Part shown: in pieces, positions 44,988-53,403 of the stretch
Layout: each line of letters starts with the position of its first letter
Numbering within the stretch: the stretch's first letter is position 1
Assembly (NCBI RefSeq): GCF_020329505.1
Contig: NZ_JAGKJJ010000020.1
Coordinates: forward strand, 1 to 64,000
DNA length: 64,000 bases
From: Bradyrhizobium semiaridum
GTDB lineage: Bacteria > Pseudomonadota > Alphaproteobacteria > Rhizobiales > Xanthobacteraceae
Direction: 5' to 3'
The notes under the pieces: model-generated
What the model saw: only the letters and a program-made list of their open reading frames with translations
What the model was told of the DNA's origin: nothing
Database searches by the model: none
Position numbers and translations under genes: made by a program

Positions 44988-45707
44988 GTGACGACATCCG
45001 CTTCCGCCCCGCTTCCTGCCTCCGTCCTCGAGGCGCTCGGGCGCTACGACACGCCGACGATCTGCAACGCGATGGAGATCGTGGCGCCGGAGCGCCGCCT
45101 GATCGGCTACACGGTGAAGCCGCTGGTCTGCCCGTTTCCGAACCTGCCGCCGATCGTCGGCTACGCCCGCACGGTCGCGATCCGCTCGGTGCTGAAGTCC
45201 GGCCTCTCGGCCGAGGAGCAATCGAAGCGCCGCATCGAGTACTACGAATATGTCGGCACCGGCTTCGGCCCGCGTATCTCCGTGATCCAGGACATCGACG
45301 GTCCCGACGTCGGCTACGGCGCGTTCTGGGGCGAGGTGCAGAGCGCCGTGCACAAGGCGCTCGGCTGCCTCGGCGTCATTACCGACGGGTCGATCCGCGA
45401 CATCCCGCAATGGGCTCCGGGTTTTCAGGCGCTGGCCGGCTCGATCGGGCCGTCGCATGCCTGGGTGCATGCCGAAAGCTTCGGCGGCGAGGTCCGCGTC
45501 GCCGGCATGACGGTGCGCTCCGACGATCTGATCCACGCTGACAGCCACGGCGCCATCGTGATCCCCTATGAGCTTGCAGCCAAGCTGCCTGAGGCCGCCG
45601 AGCTCTGCGGCCGGCGCGAGACGCCGATCCTCGAGATCGCGCGATCCAAGGACTTCTCGCTCGAGAAGCTGAAGGACGCGCTGAAGCGCTCGGCGGAGAT
45701 TCACTAG
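44988..45707 (+). CDS. RraA family protein (possible aldolase)
   Basis: A 239-residue member of the RraA/4-hydroxy-4-methyl-2-oxoglutarate aldolase fold. Typical stretches are TPTICNAMEIV, then GCLGVITDGSIRDI, where Arg and Asp bind metal and substrate in aldolases, and VRSDDLIHADSHGAIVIP. Members act as pyruvate-releasing aldolases or as RNase E inhibitors (RraA). The presence of the GxxDGxxRD-like motif favours an aldolase, but the substrate is not known. Start is GTG at 44988 with AGGAGA seven bases upstream. Confidence 0.83.
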   Translation: MTTSASAPLPASVLEALGRYDTPTICNAMEIVAPERRLIGYTVKPLVCPFPNLPPIVGYARTVAIRSVLKSGLSAEEQSKRRIEYYEYVGTGFGPRISVIQDIDGPDVGYGAFWGEVQSAVHKALGCLGVITDGSIRDIPQWAPGFQALAGSIGPSHAWVHAESFGGEVRVAGMTVRSDDLIHADSHGAIVIPYELAAKLPEAAELCGRRETPILEIARSKDFSLEKLKDALKRSAEIH

Positions 45708-45725
45708 CGCCGCGACGGAACTGCG

Positions 45726-45855
45726 CTCCCTCCCGCTTGCGGGGGAGGGCGGGGTGGGGGTGTCTCCGCATAGAGAATCTCACCGTGGATACACCCCCAC
45801 GCGCCACACATCTCACGACGCGCGTCGGCCTCCCCCGCAAGCGGGAGAGGCGAAG
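45726..45855. repeat. Palindromic repeat between convergent genes
   Basis: About 130 bp flanked by CTCCCTCCCGCTTGCGGGGG and the inverted arm CCCCCGCAAGCGGGAGAGG. An inner GGTGTCTCCGCATAG block has no perfect partner. Related in arm sequence to the elements at 25849 and 53365, but a different subfamily. It lies between the RraA-like and TerC genes, which converge, so it can end both transcripts. Confidence 0.7.
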
Positions 45856-45927
45856 TGAACCAGCTGATAAGCTTACGCGCCTCACATGCGATCGCTCTGC
45901 CCTCAAGCGGGAGAGGTGAACCGAGCG

Positions 45928-46563
45928 CTATGTCGGCGCGACCTTGGCGACTTCCGAGAAGCCGCGCAGCGTCATGTCGATGGCGACATAGAGGATCACG
46001 GCCAAGCCGACATAGGCGATCCAGCGGTGCTTCTGCAGCAGGTTGGCGATGAACGAGGCCGCCGCGCCCATCATCGCGATCGAGAGCACGAGGCCGAATA
46101 CCAGCACGATCGGCTGCTCGCGCGCCGCGCCCGCGACCGCCAGCACGTTGTCGAGCGACATCGAGACGTCCGCTACGATGATCTGCGTCGCGGCCTGCAT
46201 CAGCGTCTTCCGGGGCACCGGCGCACCGTCGGCACCGAGCTCGGCGGACGCCTCATGGGTCGACGCGCGCAGCTCACGCCACATCTTCCAGCACACCCAG
46301 AGCAGCAGGATGCCGCCGGCGAGCAACAGGCCGACGACCTGCATCAGCTGCGTCGTCGCGATGGCGAAGCCGATGCGCAGCAGCGTCGCGGCGCCGATCC
46401 CGATCAGGATCGCCTTGGTGCGCTGCTTCTCGGGCAATCCCGCGGCGGCGAGGCCGATCACGACGGCATTGTCGCCGGCCAGCACGAGGTCGATGATGAC
46501 GACCTGCACCAACGCGCTGAGACTATCGAGCGAGAATAGGTCGGGCGAGAATAGTTCGGACAT
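45928..46563 (-). CDS. TerC family membrane protein (YjbE-like)
   Basis: A 211-residue protein with about six to seven membrane helices. LVLAGDNAVVIGLAAAGLP and the second, inverted repeat VADVSMSLDNVLAVAGAA are the two acidic halves of the TerC fold; the paired Asp residues (GDNAV and SLDNV) are expected to bind divalent metal. TerC relatives export Mn2+ or support tellurite resistance. Start is the ATG at 46563, with a GGGGAG ribosome-binding site that can pair with CTCCCC just upstream, so translation may be controlled by a leader hairpin. Confidence 0.88.
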   Translation of the reverse strand: MSELFSPDLFSLDSLSALVQVVIIDLVLAGDNAVVIGLAAAGLPEKQRTKAILIGIGAATLLRIGFAIATTQLMQVVGLLLAGGILLLWVCWKMWRELRASTHEASAELGADGAPVPRKTLMQAATQIIVADVSMSLDNVLAVAGAAREQPIVLVFGLVLSIAMMGAAASFIANLLQKHRWIAYVGLAVILYVAIDMTLRGFSEVAKVAPT

Positions 46564-46570
46564 GGGTCGG

Positions 46571-46637
46571 CTCCCCTGGTTGTCGGGGGAGTGGATCCAC
46601 TGCGACGAGATGGGTTGTTGCCGTCACACGACGGCAA
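46571..46637 (-). promoter_or_regulatory. Leader with ribosome-site hairpin before terC
   Basis: On the minus strand the leader ends in two inverted repeats. TTGCCGTC/GACGGCAA (46618-46625 and 46630-46637) has a 4-base loop. CTCCCC/GGGGAG (46571-46576 and 46586-46591) covers the ribosome-binding site eight bases before the start. A third palindrome, AGTGGATCCACT (46590-46601), overlaps. This layout suggests structure-controlled translation. The conserved yybP-ykoY core that often precedes TerC genes was not found. Confidence 0.4.
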
Positions 46638-46745
46638 ATCCGCCACGGCGCAGATCATGCGTCGCGGGTCGAGCAGGGCCACTCCAACTTGCGTTCCAGT
46701 CCGACATCGCAGCTTGTGGCTGCCAGAGGGGCCCGGCCTGGGGTT

Positions 46746-47099
46746 TTACGGTCGCGACACCGGACGCAGCGCGGCCTGTTCCTCGAAGAACAGCGCGGCC
46801 TGATCTGGCTCGCCGAGGATCGCTGCCGCGCATCCCATGAAAGTGAAGGCGCCGGCAAAATCCCACAGATTTAACCCTGCCGCGCTGGTGCGCACGTGAA
46901 TCACGTGCGCAACGATTGCGGCGAGGGCTGCCTGCACGAACAGAAGCAGGCTGAGCGCGGGCAGGACGAGTGCGGGCTCAACCCAACGCGCGGTCAGGAT
47001 GATCGGCAGCGCGGTCAGCACGCCGAACAACAGCAGCATGCCGAGGGGCTCCAGCGAGGGAGCTCTCCGCATGATCCTGTCTGAAATGGTTGAAGACAT
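46746..47099 (-). CDS. Small membrane protein, unknown function
   Basis: A 117-residue protein with three predicted membrane helices (about residues 17-36, 42-68, 82-97; e.g. LGMLLLFGVLTALPIILTA and LVLPALSLLLFVQAALAAIVA) and a soluble C-terminus (GEPDQAALFFEEQAALRP). No family is recognised. Upstream of terC on the same strand, 180 bp away, so possibly cotranscribed. Hydrophobic pattern and codon use suggest a real gene. Confidence 0.6.
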   Translation of the reverse strand: MSSTISDRIMRRAPSLEPLGMLLLFGVLTALPIILTARWVEPALVLPALSLLLFVQAALAAIVAHVIHVRTSAAGLNLWDFAGAFTFMGCAAAILGEPDQAALFFEEQAALRPVSRP

Positions 47100-47316
47100 T
47101 TCGGTCCTGGTTCCGTCGTTCAGCCCGACGATATCAGAACGCGCCCATGCTGACGCGCGGCGCGGCGACGCGCGACCGCTAGCCGCGCGACAAACCGTTC
47201 ATGCGCTCTGCCCATCCTGCATCCCGGCGGAGTTGGCACTGGTATGCCATGGCAAAGCCGGCGCCGCGGCGCTATCTTGGCAGTGGCGCAGGGAGAACAG
47301 CCCGAAGGACGATGCA

Positions 47317-48144
47317 ATGACGATGGAAGGCAAGACGGTCCTGATCACCGGTTCCACCGACGGCGTCGGCCGCTATGTCGCGCTGAAGCTCGCGTCGAGC
47401 GGCGCCCGGGTCCTGATCCATGGCCGCGACACTAAGCGGGCGCAGACGCTGGCCGACGAGATCAAGCGGGTCAGCGGCCGCGAGCCGATGTTCTATCAGG
47501 CCGACCTGTCCTCGCTCGCCGAGGTGCGCGAGTTCGCCCAGCTCGTGCTCGACGATCAGGAGCGGCTCGACGTCTTCGTCAGCAATGCCGGAATCGGCTC
47601 GCAGAACGAGGGTCCGGCGCGGCAGACCAGCAAGGATGGCCACGAGCTGCGCTTTGCGGTCAACTATCTCGCTGGCTTCCTGCTGGCGCATCTCTTGCTG
47701 CCGCGGCTGAAGGAAAGCCGGCCGGCGCGCATCGTCAACGTCGCCTCGATCGGCCAGCATCCGATCGATTTCGACGACGTCATGATCACGAAGAACTACA
47801 GCGGCGGGCGCGCCTACGGGCAGAGCAAGCTGTCACAGATCATGTTCACCATCGATCTCGCCGAGACGCTGGCGGGCTCGGGCGTCACCGTCAACGCGCT
47901 GCATCCGGCGACCTACATGAACACGACGATGGTGCGTGCCAGCGGCGCGACGCCGATGTCGACCGTGGAGCAGGGCGGCGACGCCATCCTGCGCCTGGTG
48001 CAAAGCGAGGACGTCGCCGATCGCAGCGGGCTGTTCTTCGACGGCATGCGCGAGGCGCGCGCCCATCCGCAGGCCTATGATCCGGACGCGCGCAAGCGGC
48101 TGCGTGCGCTCAGCCTGGCGCTCTCCGGGCTGCGGGCCTCCTGA
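47317..48144 (+). CDS. Short-chain dehydrogenase/reductase (SDR)
   Basis: A 275-residue SDR of the retinol-dehydrogenase-like type. Cofactor motif VLITGSTDGVGRYVALKL (TGxxxGxG), Asn in VSNAGIGSQ, a long stretch FAVNYLAGFLLAHLLLP, and the catalytic Tyr and Lys in GGRAYGQSKLSQIMFT with Ser in NVASIGQ. The pattern resembles eukaryote-like WW-oxidoreductase/retinol dehydrogenases. The substrate is unknown. The ATG at 47317 has GAAGGACG upstream; an ATG two codons further on is nearly equivalent. Confidence 0.85.
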   Translation: MTMEGKTVLITGSTDGVGRYVALKLASSGARVLIHGRDTKRAQTLADEIKRVSGREPMFYQADLSSLAEVREFAQLVLDDQERLDVFVSNAGIGSQNEGPARQTSKDGHELRFAVNYLAGFLLAHLLLPRLKESRPARIVNVASIGQHPIDFDDVMITKNYSGGRAYGQSKLSQIMFTIDLAETLAGSGVTVNALHPATYMNTTMVRASGATPMSTVEQGGDAILRLVQSEDVADRSGLFFDGMREARAHPQAYDPDARKRLRALSLALSGLRAS

Positions 48145-48274
48145 CGCGGCGCATGGCTGGCCCCATTCGGCCGCAGCGCACTTTTCCGGATCACGCTCTA
48201 ACGCTGACGTTGTGCGAGATCGTCCGGCGCGCAGAACCAGCGGGATGAACACGATGCCGGGCCACAGGAAGCGA

Positions 48275-48871
48275 CTACGTTTCCTGCTTCGCTTCGACGG
48301 GCTTGGTCGCGAACTGCGGAAAGATCTCGGCGACCACAGGCCCATCCAGCCGCCACGAATAGCAGCCGCCGACGAAGAATGGCGGCTCCTTGGCGTCGCG
48401 CTGGTGATCCAGCGCGCCGCGGCCCTGCGGGTCCTTGCCTGATGACACGGTCTGGAACAGCGTCGTCACCGCGGGACCGAGCAGCTCCTGCAGATGCGTG
48501 CAGGTCTCGAGCTTGCCGATCTTGCGTCTGATGATCTCGCGCCAACCCTTGCCGATGCGCTCGCCGACCAGGCGTTGCAGGATGCCCTCGACATCGAGGC
48601 AGGATGGGTAGGGCGTCGAGGCCATCGTGGTGCCGGTCTCGCGGATCGTGAAGCTGTCGTCGACCGCAAGCCGCAGGCGGATGTCATGCACGGGATCGTC
48701 CGGCTGCTGCGCGCCGCGATGGCGGTCCTGCCGGGCATACGGCTTGGTGTCGACCAGCCGCGCCTCGACCTCCCACAGGCCGTCATCGCGGAGGTAGCCC
48801 GTGCAGTCGACCGAGCGGCGGTGCATCAGGCGGCGCGGCATGCCGTTGGCATTGGTATCGGATGTCGACAT
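48275..48871 (-). CDS. DUF2889 family protein
   Basis: A 198-residue cytosolic protein. MHRRSVDCTGYLRDDGLWEVEARLVDTK near the start, DDSFTIRETGTTMASTPYPSC in the middle, and THLQELLGPAVTTLFQTV are typical of DUF2889. Function is not established; in other genomes the gene accompanies acyl-CoA and aromatic catabolism genes, and here it precedes an acyl-CoA ligase cluster. The ATG at 48871 (MSTSDTNANGMPRRL) is preferred over an upstream extension to 48943. Confidence 0.8.
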   Translation of the reverse strand: MSTSDTNANGMPRRLMHRRSVDCTGYLRDDGLWEVEARLVDTKPYARQDRHRGAQQPDDPVHDIRLRLAVDDSFTIRETGTTMASTPYPSCLDVEGILQRLVGERIGKGWREIIRRKIGKLETCTHLQELLGPAVTTLFQTVSSGKDPQGRGALDHQRDAKEPPFFVGGCYSWRLDGPVVAEIFPQFATKPVEAKQET

Positions 48872-49007
48872 CGGAACTCGCTGGATTGACTCTCGATCGA
48901 TCCAATCGGTCGCGTGCTCCGATGTCAACGGCTGCCCTCGCACGGCGTCATGCGATGCGCAGGGTGGGCTGGCTGGTGCCGCGCGGCAGTCTCTACGGTT
49001 CTTGGCG

Positions 49008-50564
49008 TCAGCTCACGCTCCGCTCCCGGTTCTCCCAATACGGCCGACGCAGCTCGCGCTTCAGGATCTTGCCGGCGCCCGAGAGCGGTAGTGGTGTCGC
49101 TGATATATCGACGCTGCGCGGGCATTTGTAGCCGGCGATCAGCGTCTTGCAGTGCTCCATCAGCTCCTCCGGCGTGGCGTTGGCACCGCTCTTCATCACG
49201 ACGATGGCGTGGACCTGCTCGCCCCAACGCTCGCTCGGGATGCCGATCACGGCGCATTGCGCTACCGCGGGATGCTGGGCGAGGGCGTTCTCGACCTCGG
49301 CCGAATACACGTTCTCGCCGCCGGAGATGATCATGTCCTTGACGCGGTCGACGACATAGATGAAGCCGTCCTCGTCCATGTAGCCGCCGTCGCCGGTGTG
49401 CATCCAGCCGTCGATCAGGGCGCGCGCGGTTTCCTCCGGCCGTTCCCAATAGCCCATCATCACCATGTCGCCGCGTACCGCGATTTCGCCCACGGTGCCG
49501 GTTGGAACGACCTTGTCCTTGGCGTCGACGATCTTGACCTCGGCGCCGAACGTGGCGCGGCCGGCGCCGCGATGCCGGCCCTTGGCGCGGCCATCGCCGA
49601 TATGCTCCTTCCAGTGCAGGATCGTGGCGATCGGCGACAGCTCGGTCATGCCATAGGCTTGCGTGAACTCGACATGCGGCAGCGCCTTCATGCCGCGCAT
49701 CAGCACGGCATCCGAGATCACCGAGGCGCCGTAAGCGATCCGCTTCAGTGACGTCAGATCGTAGTTGGCGAGGGTCGGGTGATCGACGAACATCTGGATC
49801 ATGGTCGGCACCAGCAGCACGTCGGTGACGCGTTCCTTCTGGATCGCGGCCGCGACGCCGTCGGGCGTAAAACCCTGGATCACGACGTTGGAGCCGCCGG
49901 ATAGCAGCACCGAATACATCGCCGCGCCATTGGCGAGGTGGAACATCGGTGCCGCGTGCAGGTAGACCGAGGTGCCCGGCCATAGCCCTTCGCTGAGCGC
50001 ATTGAGCGCGTTGGCCATCAGATTGCCGTGGCTCAGCATCACGCCCTTGGAGCGGCCGGTGGTACCGCCGGTGTAGAAGATACCGGCGAGATCGTCGCGG
50101 CCGCGCATCGCATCCGGAATGGGCGCCGTGCGGTCGATCAGCGTCTCGTAATTCTCCATGCCGGCCGGCGTTTCGCCGTCATCGGCGTAGACCAGCTTCA
50201 ATGCGGGAATGGCCTTTGCGAGCGCAGTGCCGACCGGCGCAAACGCCTTGTCGACAAACAGGATATCGGCGCGGCAGTCGCGCAGCGCGTCTTCGTTCTC
50301 GATCGGAGACCAGCGGATGTTGAGTGGCACGATCACGGCGCCGGCCCAGCCGACTGCGAGATAGAGCTCGAGATAGCGGTCGGAGTTCAGCGACAGGATC
50401 GCGACGCGGTCGCCATCCCGTGCGCCGAGCGAGCGGATGGCGCCGGCGAGGCGGGCGACACGGTCGCCGACCTCGCGCCAGTTGCGCCGCCGTTCACCGC
50501 AGGCGACCGCGAGCCCGTTTGGATTGACCTGCAGCGCGCGCCGCAGTCCGTGTGTGATGTTCAC
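49008..50564 (-). CDS. Acyl-CoA synthetase (AMP-forming, FadD-like)
   Basis: A 518-residue adenylate-forming ligase that activates a carboxylic acid to its CoA thioester. Motifs: FYTGGTTGRSKGVMLSHGN (AMP/Mg-ATP P-loop), QAYGMTELSP, DGWMHTGDGGYMDEDGFIYVVDRVKDMI, and the C-terminal catalytic Lys in LSGAGKILKREL. The chain length and CoA-ligase class suggest a medium-chain or aryl acid, unproven. Start is GTG at 50564 with GGGAGGAG just upstream. That site lies inside the 3' end of the tetR gene, overlapping it by 71 nt, so the two are translated together. Opposite to the thiolase unit. Confidence 0.9.
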   Translation of the reverse strand: MNITHGLRRALQVNPNGLAVACGERRRNWREVGDRVARLAGAIRSLGARDGDRVAILSLNSDRYLELYLAVGWAGAVIVPLNIRWSPIENEDALRDCRADILFVDKAFAPVGTALAKAIPALKLVYADDGETPAGMENYETLIDRTAPIPDAMRGRDDLAGIFYTGGTTGRSKGVMLSHGNLMANALNALSEGLWPGTSVYLHAAPMFHLANGAAMYSVLLSGGSNVVIQGFTPDGVAAAIQKERVTDVLLVPTMIQMFVDHPTLANYDLTSLKRIAYGASVISDAVLMRGMKALPHVEFTQAYGMTELSPIATILHWKEHIGDGRAKGRHRGAGRATFGAEVKIVDAKDKVVPTGTVGEIAVRGDMVMMGYWERPEETARALIDGWMHTGDGGYMDEDGFIYVVDRVKDMIISGGENVYSAEVENALAQHPAVAQCAVIGIPSERWGEQVHAIVVMKSGANATPEELMEHCKTLIAGYKCPRSVDISATPLPLSGAGKILKRELRRPYWENRERSVS

Positions 50565-51255
50565 GCGTCTCCTCCCTTGATGCGTTTCCCGTGCGTGGCG
50601 GTTTGTCCGCCTTCTTCTTCGATGTGGTGGCGATGCCCTCGGTGAGGCGGATCGCGAATTCTTCGGCAACGGCCCGTCCGCTCATGGCACCGCCGGGCTG
50701 GAACCAGTGGCCGATCCAGTTCAGCGAGCCCGCGATCGCGAACGCCGACAGCTTTGGATCGCACGGCTTGATCGAGCCGTCCGCGATGCCCTGCGCGATA
50801 TAGTCGCGGAAGGCGCGGTCGATCCGCCGCTTCGCGTTCCGCACGATCTTGCGGTTGTCGTCGCTGAGATCGCGCAGGTCGAACCGCACGAGGCTCTTGC
50901 CGTAGTCGGCGGTCATCAGCTCGGCGTAGCGGACGGTGAGCTTGCGCAGCTTGTCGAGACCGGTGCCGCCGCCCGCCGAGGTCTCGGCGATGCATTCGTC
51001 GACCAGCTCGTTGCCGATCGCCCAGCACTCGAACAGGATCTCGTCCTTGCCGCGGAAATAATTGTAGAGCGCCGGCTTGGTTATGTTCAGCCGCTTGGCG
51101 ACCTCGTTCAGCGTGGCGCGGTGATAGCCTTGCTCCAGGAACAGCGCGACGGCCGTGCGCAGGACCGCTTCGCGCTTCTCGTCGCGCGCGCGGCGCCGGC
51201 TCTCGAACGGCAGCCAGGGCGAGTCCTGATTGGAGAAGGGGGAGCTGGCATCCAT
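50494..51255 (-). CDS. TetR/AcrR family transcriptional regulator
   Basis: A 253-residue regulator. N-terminal helix-turn-helix: AVLRTAVALFLEQGYHRATL then EVAKRLNITKPALYNYFRGKDE (residues about 25-70), followed by a helical ligand domain. The C-terminal tail REETREHHTRTAARAAG is longer than usual and overlaps the ligase start by 71 nt. Likely regulates the divergent thiolase operon and its own transcript through the perfect palindrome at 51297-51314. TetR proteins of such clusters usually release DNA when an acyl-CoA binds; the effector here is unknown. The ATG at 51255 (MDASSPFSNQ) follows weak ribosome-binding sequence. Confidence 0.87.
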   Translation of the reverse strand: MDASSPFSNQDSPWLPFESRRRARDEKREAVLRTAVALFLEQGYHRATLNEVAKRLNITKPALYNYFRGKDEILFECWAIGNELVDECIAETSAGGGTGLDKLRKLTVRYAELMTADYGKSLVRFDLRDLSDDNRKIVRNAKRRIDRAFRDYIAQGIADGSIKPCDPKLSAFAIAGSLNWIGHWFQPGGAMSGRAVAEEFAIRLTEGIATTSKKKADKPPRTGNASREETREHHTRTAARAAGQSKRARGRLR

Positions 51256-51296
51256 GTCGCGGCTGCTGTCGCATTGACTCCGTGAAACGCTCCGTA

Positions 51297-51332
51297 TATT
51301 ACCCATGGGTAATAAATAGTCCAGCGGGTAAT
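51297..51332. promoter_or_regulatory. TetR operator: 18-bp palindrome plus extra half-site
   Basis: TATTACCCATGGGTAATA (51297-51314) is a perfect palindrome between the divergent tetR and thiolase genes, 42 bp upstream of tetR and 36 bp before the thiolase start. A third half-site, GGGTAAT, lies at 51326-51332, 12 bp beyond. A dimer of the neighbouring TetR protein is the natural binder, and a second dimer could use the extra half. It would block both promoters. Confidence 0.7.
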
Positions 51333-51349
51333 TTTCGGGAGGAGCAAGG

Positions 51350-52534
51350 ATGACGTCACGCACCTATGTTGCCGGGGTCGGCATGATCCCGTTCGTCAAG
51401 CCCGGCGCCAATGCGCCGTATCACGTGATGGGCGCCGAGGCCGCCAAGCTCGCGCTCGCCGACGTCGGCCTCGACTACGGCAAGGTGCAGCAGGCCTATG
51501 TCGGCTACGTCTATGGCGACTCCACCTGCGGGCAGCGCGCGCTCTATCCGGTCGGCATGACCGGCATCCCGATCGTCAACGTCAACAACAACTGCTCGAC
51601 CGGCTCGACCGCGCTATTTCTGGCGCGGCAGGCGATCGAATCGGGCGCGGCCGATTGCGTGATGGCGCTCGGCTTCGAGCAGATGAAGCCCGGCGCGCTC
51701 GGCGCCGTGTTCACCGACCGCCCCAGCGCCTTCGACGATTTCGATGCCGCCGCCGACAAGCTCGTCGACGCGCCCGGCGTGCCGCTGGCGCTGCGCTATT
51801 TCGGCGGTGCCGGTCTCAGCCACATGCAGAAATACGGCACGCCGCTGAGTGCATTTGCCAAGGTGCGCGCGAAGGCGAGCCGTCACGCCAAGAACAATCC
51901 GCTGGCGCTGTTCCGCAAGGAGGTCACCGCCGAGGACGTGATGAACGACCAGGTGATCTGGCCCGGCGTGATGACGCGGCTGATGGCGTGTCCGCCGACT
52001 TGCGGCGGCGCCGCGGCGATCCTGGTGTCGGAGAAGTTCGCCGAGCAGCACGGCCTCAACAAGCAGGTCCGCATCGCCGCGCAGGCGATGACGACGGACA
52101 CGCCGTCCACCTTCGGGGCCAACGATATGATGCAGGTGGTCGGCTACGACATGGCGCGCGATGCCGCGAACAAGGTCTACGAGACTGCCGGCATCGGCCC
52201 CGATGATCTCGACGTCGTCGAGCTGCACGACTGCTTCGCCCATAACGAGCTGATCACCTATGAGGGGCTCGGCCTCTGCAAGCAGGGCGAGGCGGCGCGC
52301 TTCATCGACGACGGCGACAACACGTATGGCGGCAAGATCGTCACCAATCCGTCCGGCGGCTTGCTGTCGAAGGGCCACCCGCTCGGCGCCACCGGCCTTG
52401 CGCAGTGCTACGAGTTGACCCGGCAGCTGCGCGGCACGGCGGCCGCCACGCAAGTCGAGGGCGCGCGGATCGGCCTGCAGCACAATCTCGGCCTCGGCGG
52501 CGCCTGCGTCGTCACGCTGTACGAACGCGCCTGA
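51350..52534 (+). CDS. Thiolase family / lipid-transfer-type protein
   Basis: A 394-residue thiolase of the SCP-x-like (nonspecific lipid-transfer) class. The nucleophile Cys is in NVNNNCSTGSTAL (around residue 85), a catalytic His in ELHDCFAHNEL, and C-terminal His in SKGHPLGATGLAQ; HNLGLGGACVV closes the site. Such proteins cleave or condense 3-oxoacyl-CoA, or act in steroid side-chain and long-chain degradation. Opens a transcription unit with maoC genes, SDR and acyl-CoA dehydrogenase, controlled by the palindromic operator upstream. GGGAGGAGCAAGG precedes the ATG. Confidence 0.87.
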   Translation: MTSRTYVAGVGMIPFVKPGANAPYHVMGAEAAKLALADVGLDYGKVQQAYVGYVYGDSTCGQRALYPVGMTGIPIVNVNNNCSTGSTALFLARQAIESGAADCVMALGFEQMKPGALGAVFTDRPSAFDDFDAAADKLVDAPGVPLALRYFGGAGLSHMQKYGTPLSAFAKVRAKASRHAKNNPLALFRKEVTAEDVMNDQVIWPGVMTRLMACPPTCGGAAAILVSEKFAEQHGLNKQVRIAAQAMTTDTPSTFGANDMMQVVGYDMARDAANKVYETAGIGPDDLDVVELHDCFAHNELITYEGLGLCKQGEAARFIDDGDNTYGGKIVTNPSGGLLSKGHPLGATGLAQCYELTRQLRGTAAATQVEGARIGLQHNLGLGGACVVTLYERA

Positions 52535-52543
52535 GGCCGCGCC

Positions 52544-52999
52544 GTGGTCGATCAATCCGCTGTCGGACGCGAGTTCACGTCCGTGACCGCGCGCGTCGAG
52601 CCGGGGCGCCTGCGCTTCTTCCTCGATACGCTCGGGGAAACCAATCCGGTCTACCGCGATGAGACGGCCGCGCAGGCGGCCGGCTTCACGGCGGCCCCGG
52701 TGCCGCCGACCTATCTGTTCTGCCTGGAGATGATGGACGCCACCATGCCGTTCGAATTCCTGACCGCACTCGGCATCGATCTCGCCCGCGTGCTGCATGG
52801 CGAGCAGCGCTTCGACTATCACGCACCGGTCGTGGTCGGCGATGTGCTCACGTTCAAGCCGCGCGTCACCAGCGTGACCGACAAGAAGGGCGGGGCGATG
52901 ACCCTGATCGTGGTCGAGACCGAGGTCACCAACCAGGCCGGCGTTCACGTCGCCGACCTCTCGCGCACCGTCGTGGTGCGCAATGCGAGGCCGTCATGA
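52544..52999 (+). CDS. FAS1-like/MaoC N-terminal hotdog protein
   Basis: A 151-residue hotdog-fold protein of the MaoC_dehydrat_N type: VGREFTSVTARVEPGRLRFF at the start and HYHAPVVVGDVLTFKP-like stretch (FDYHAPVVVGDVLTFKPRV) in the middle. Such subunits pair with a C-terminal-type MaoC to form a heteromeric enoyl-CoA hydratase; the catalytic His-Asp pair usually sits in the partner. It overlaps the next gene by four bases (ATGA). The start is GTG at 52544. A tandem MaoC gene pair is a standard arrangement in side-chain degradation. Confidence 0.83.
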   Translation: MVDQSAVGREFTSVTARVEPGRLRFFLDTLGETNPVYRDETAAQAAGFTAAPVPPTYLFCLEMMDATMPFEFLTALGIDLARVLHGEQRFDYHAPVVVGDVLTFKPRVTSVTDKKGGAMTLIVVETEVTNQAGVHVADLSRTVVVRNARPS

Positions 53000-53403
53000 G
53001 TGCAACGTCTCCAACCGTCGGCGACCGCCTCGTGCACAAGGAGTTCCCGCCGATCACCCGCCACCGCCTTGCGCTGTATTGCGGCGCCTCGGGCGACCAC
53101 AATCCGATCCATGTCGATATCGACTTCGCGAAGGCCGCCGGTTTCCCGGACGTGTTCAGCCACGGCATGCTCGTCATGGGCTATCTCGGCCAGGCGCTGA
53201 CCGACGCGGTCGCGCCGTCGCGCATCCGCTCGTTCTCGACGCGCTTTGCCGCGATCACCCAGCTCGGCGCCAAGCTGACCTGCGAGGGCACCGTGACGGA
53301 GCTGATTGAGCAGGGCGGCGAGCATCGCGGTGTAGGGAGAAACTGTAACCGCAGCAAGACTGCGCTCCCTCGCCCCGTTCTTACGGGGGGAGGGTTGGGG
53401 TGA
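52996..53403 (+). CDS. MaoC family dehydratase, C-terminus altered by a repeat
   Basis: A 135-residue protein. The catalytic hydratase motif is complete: GASGDHNPIHVDIDFAKAAGF with the Asp-His pair, then FSHGMLVMGYLGQAL. Hydration of an enoyl-CoA with the preceding subunit is the likely reaction. Homology stops after about EGTVTELIEQGGEHR; the last 28 residues (GVGRNCNRSKTALP and on) look unlike MaoC proteins, and the stop codon at 53401 lies inside the palindromic repeat at 53365-53506. The repeat seems to have replaced the end of the gene, which would delete the last strand of the hotdog fold. Activity is therefore uncertain. Confidence 0.8.
   Translation: MSATSPTVGDRLVHKEFPPITRHRLALYCGASGDHNPIHVDIDFAKAAGFPDVFSHGMLVMGYLGQALTDAVAPSRIRSFSTRFAAITQLGAKLTCEGTVTELIEQGGEHRGVGRNCNRSKTALPRPVLTGGGLG

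Noticed and set aside
46561..46745. yybP-ykoY Mn2+ riboswitch before terC
   Set aside because: I looked for the conserved GGGGAGUAG-type core and found none. Only simple hairpins are visible, reported separately.
46890..46910. Operator-like GCGCACGTG-AAT-CACGTGCGC palindrome
   Set aside because: It lies inside the coding part of the small membrane protein and encodes its residues, so regulation is not indicated.
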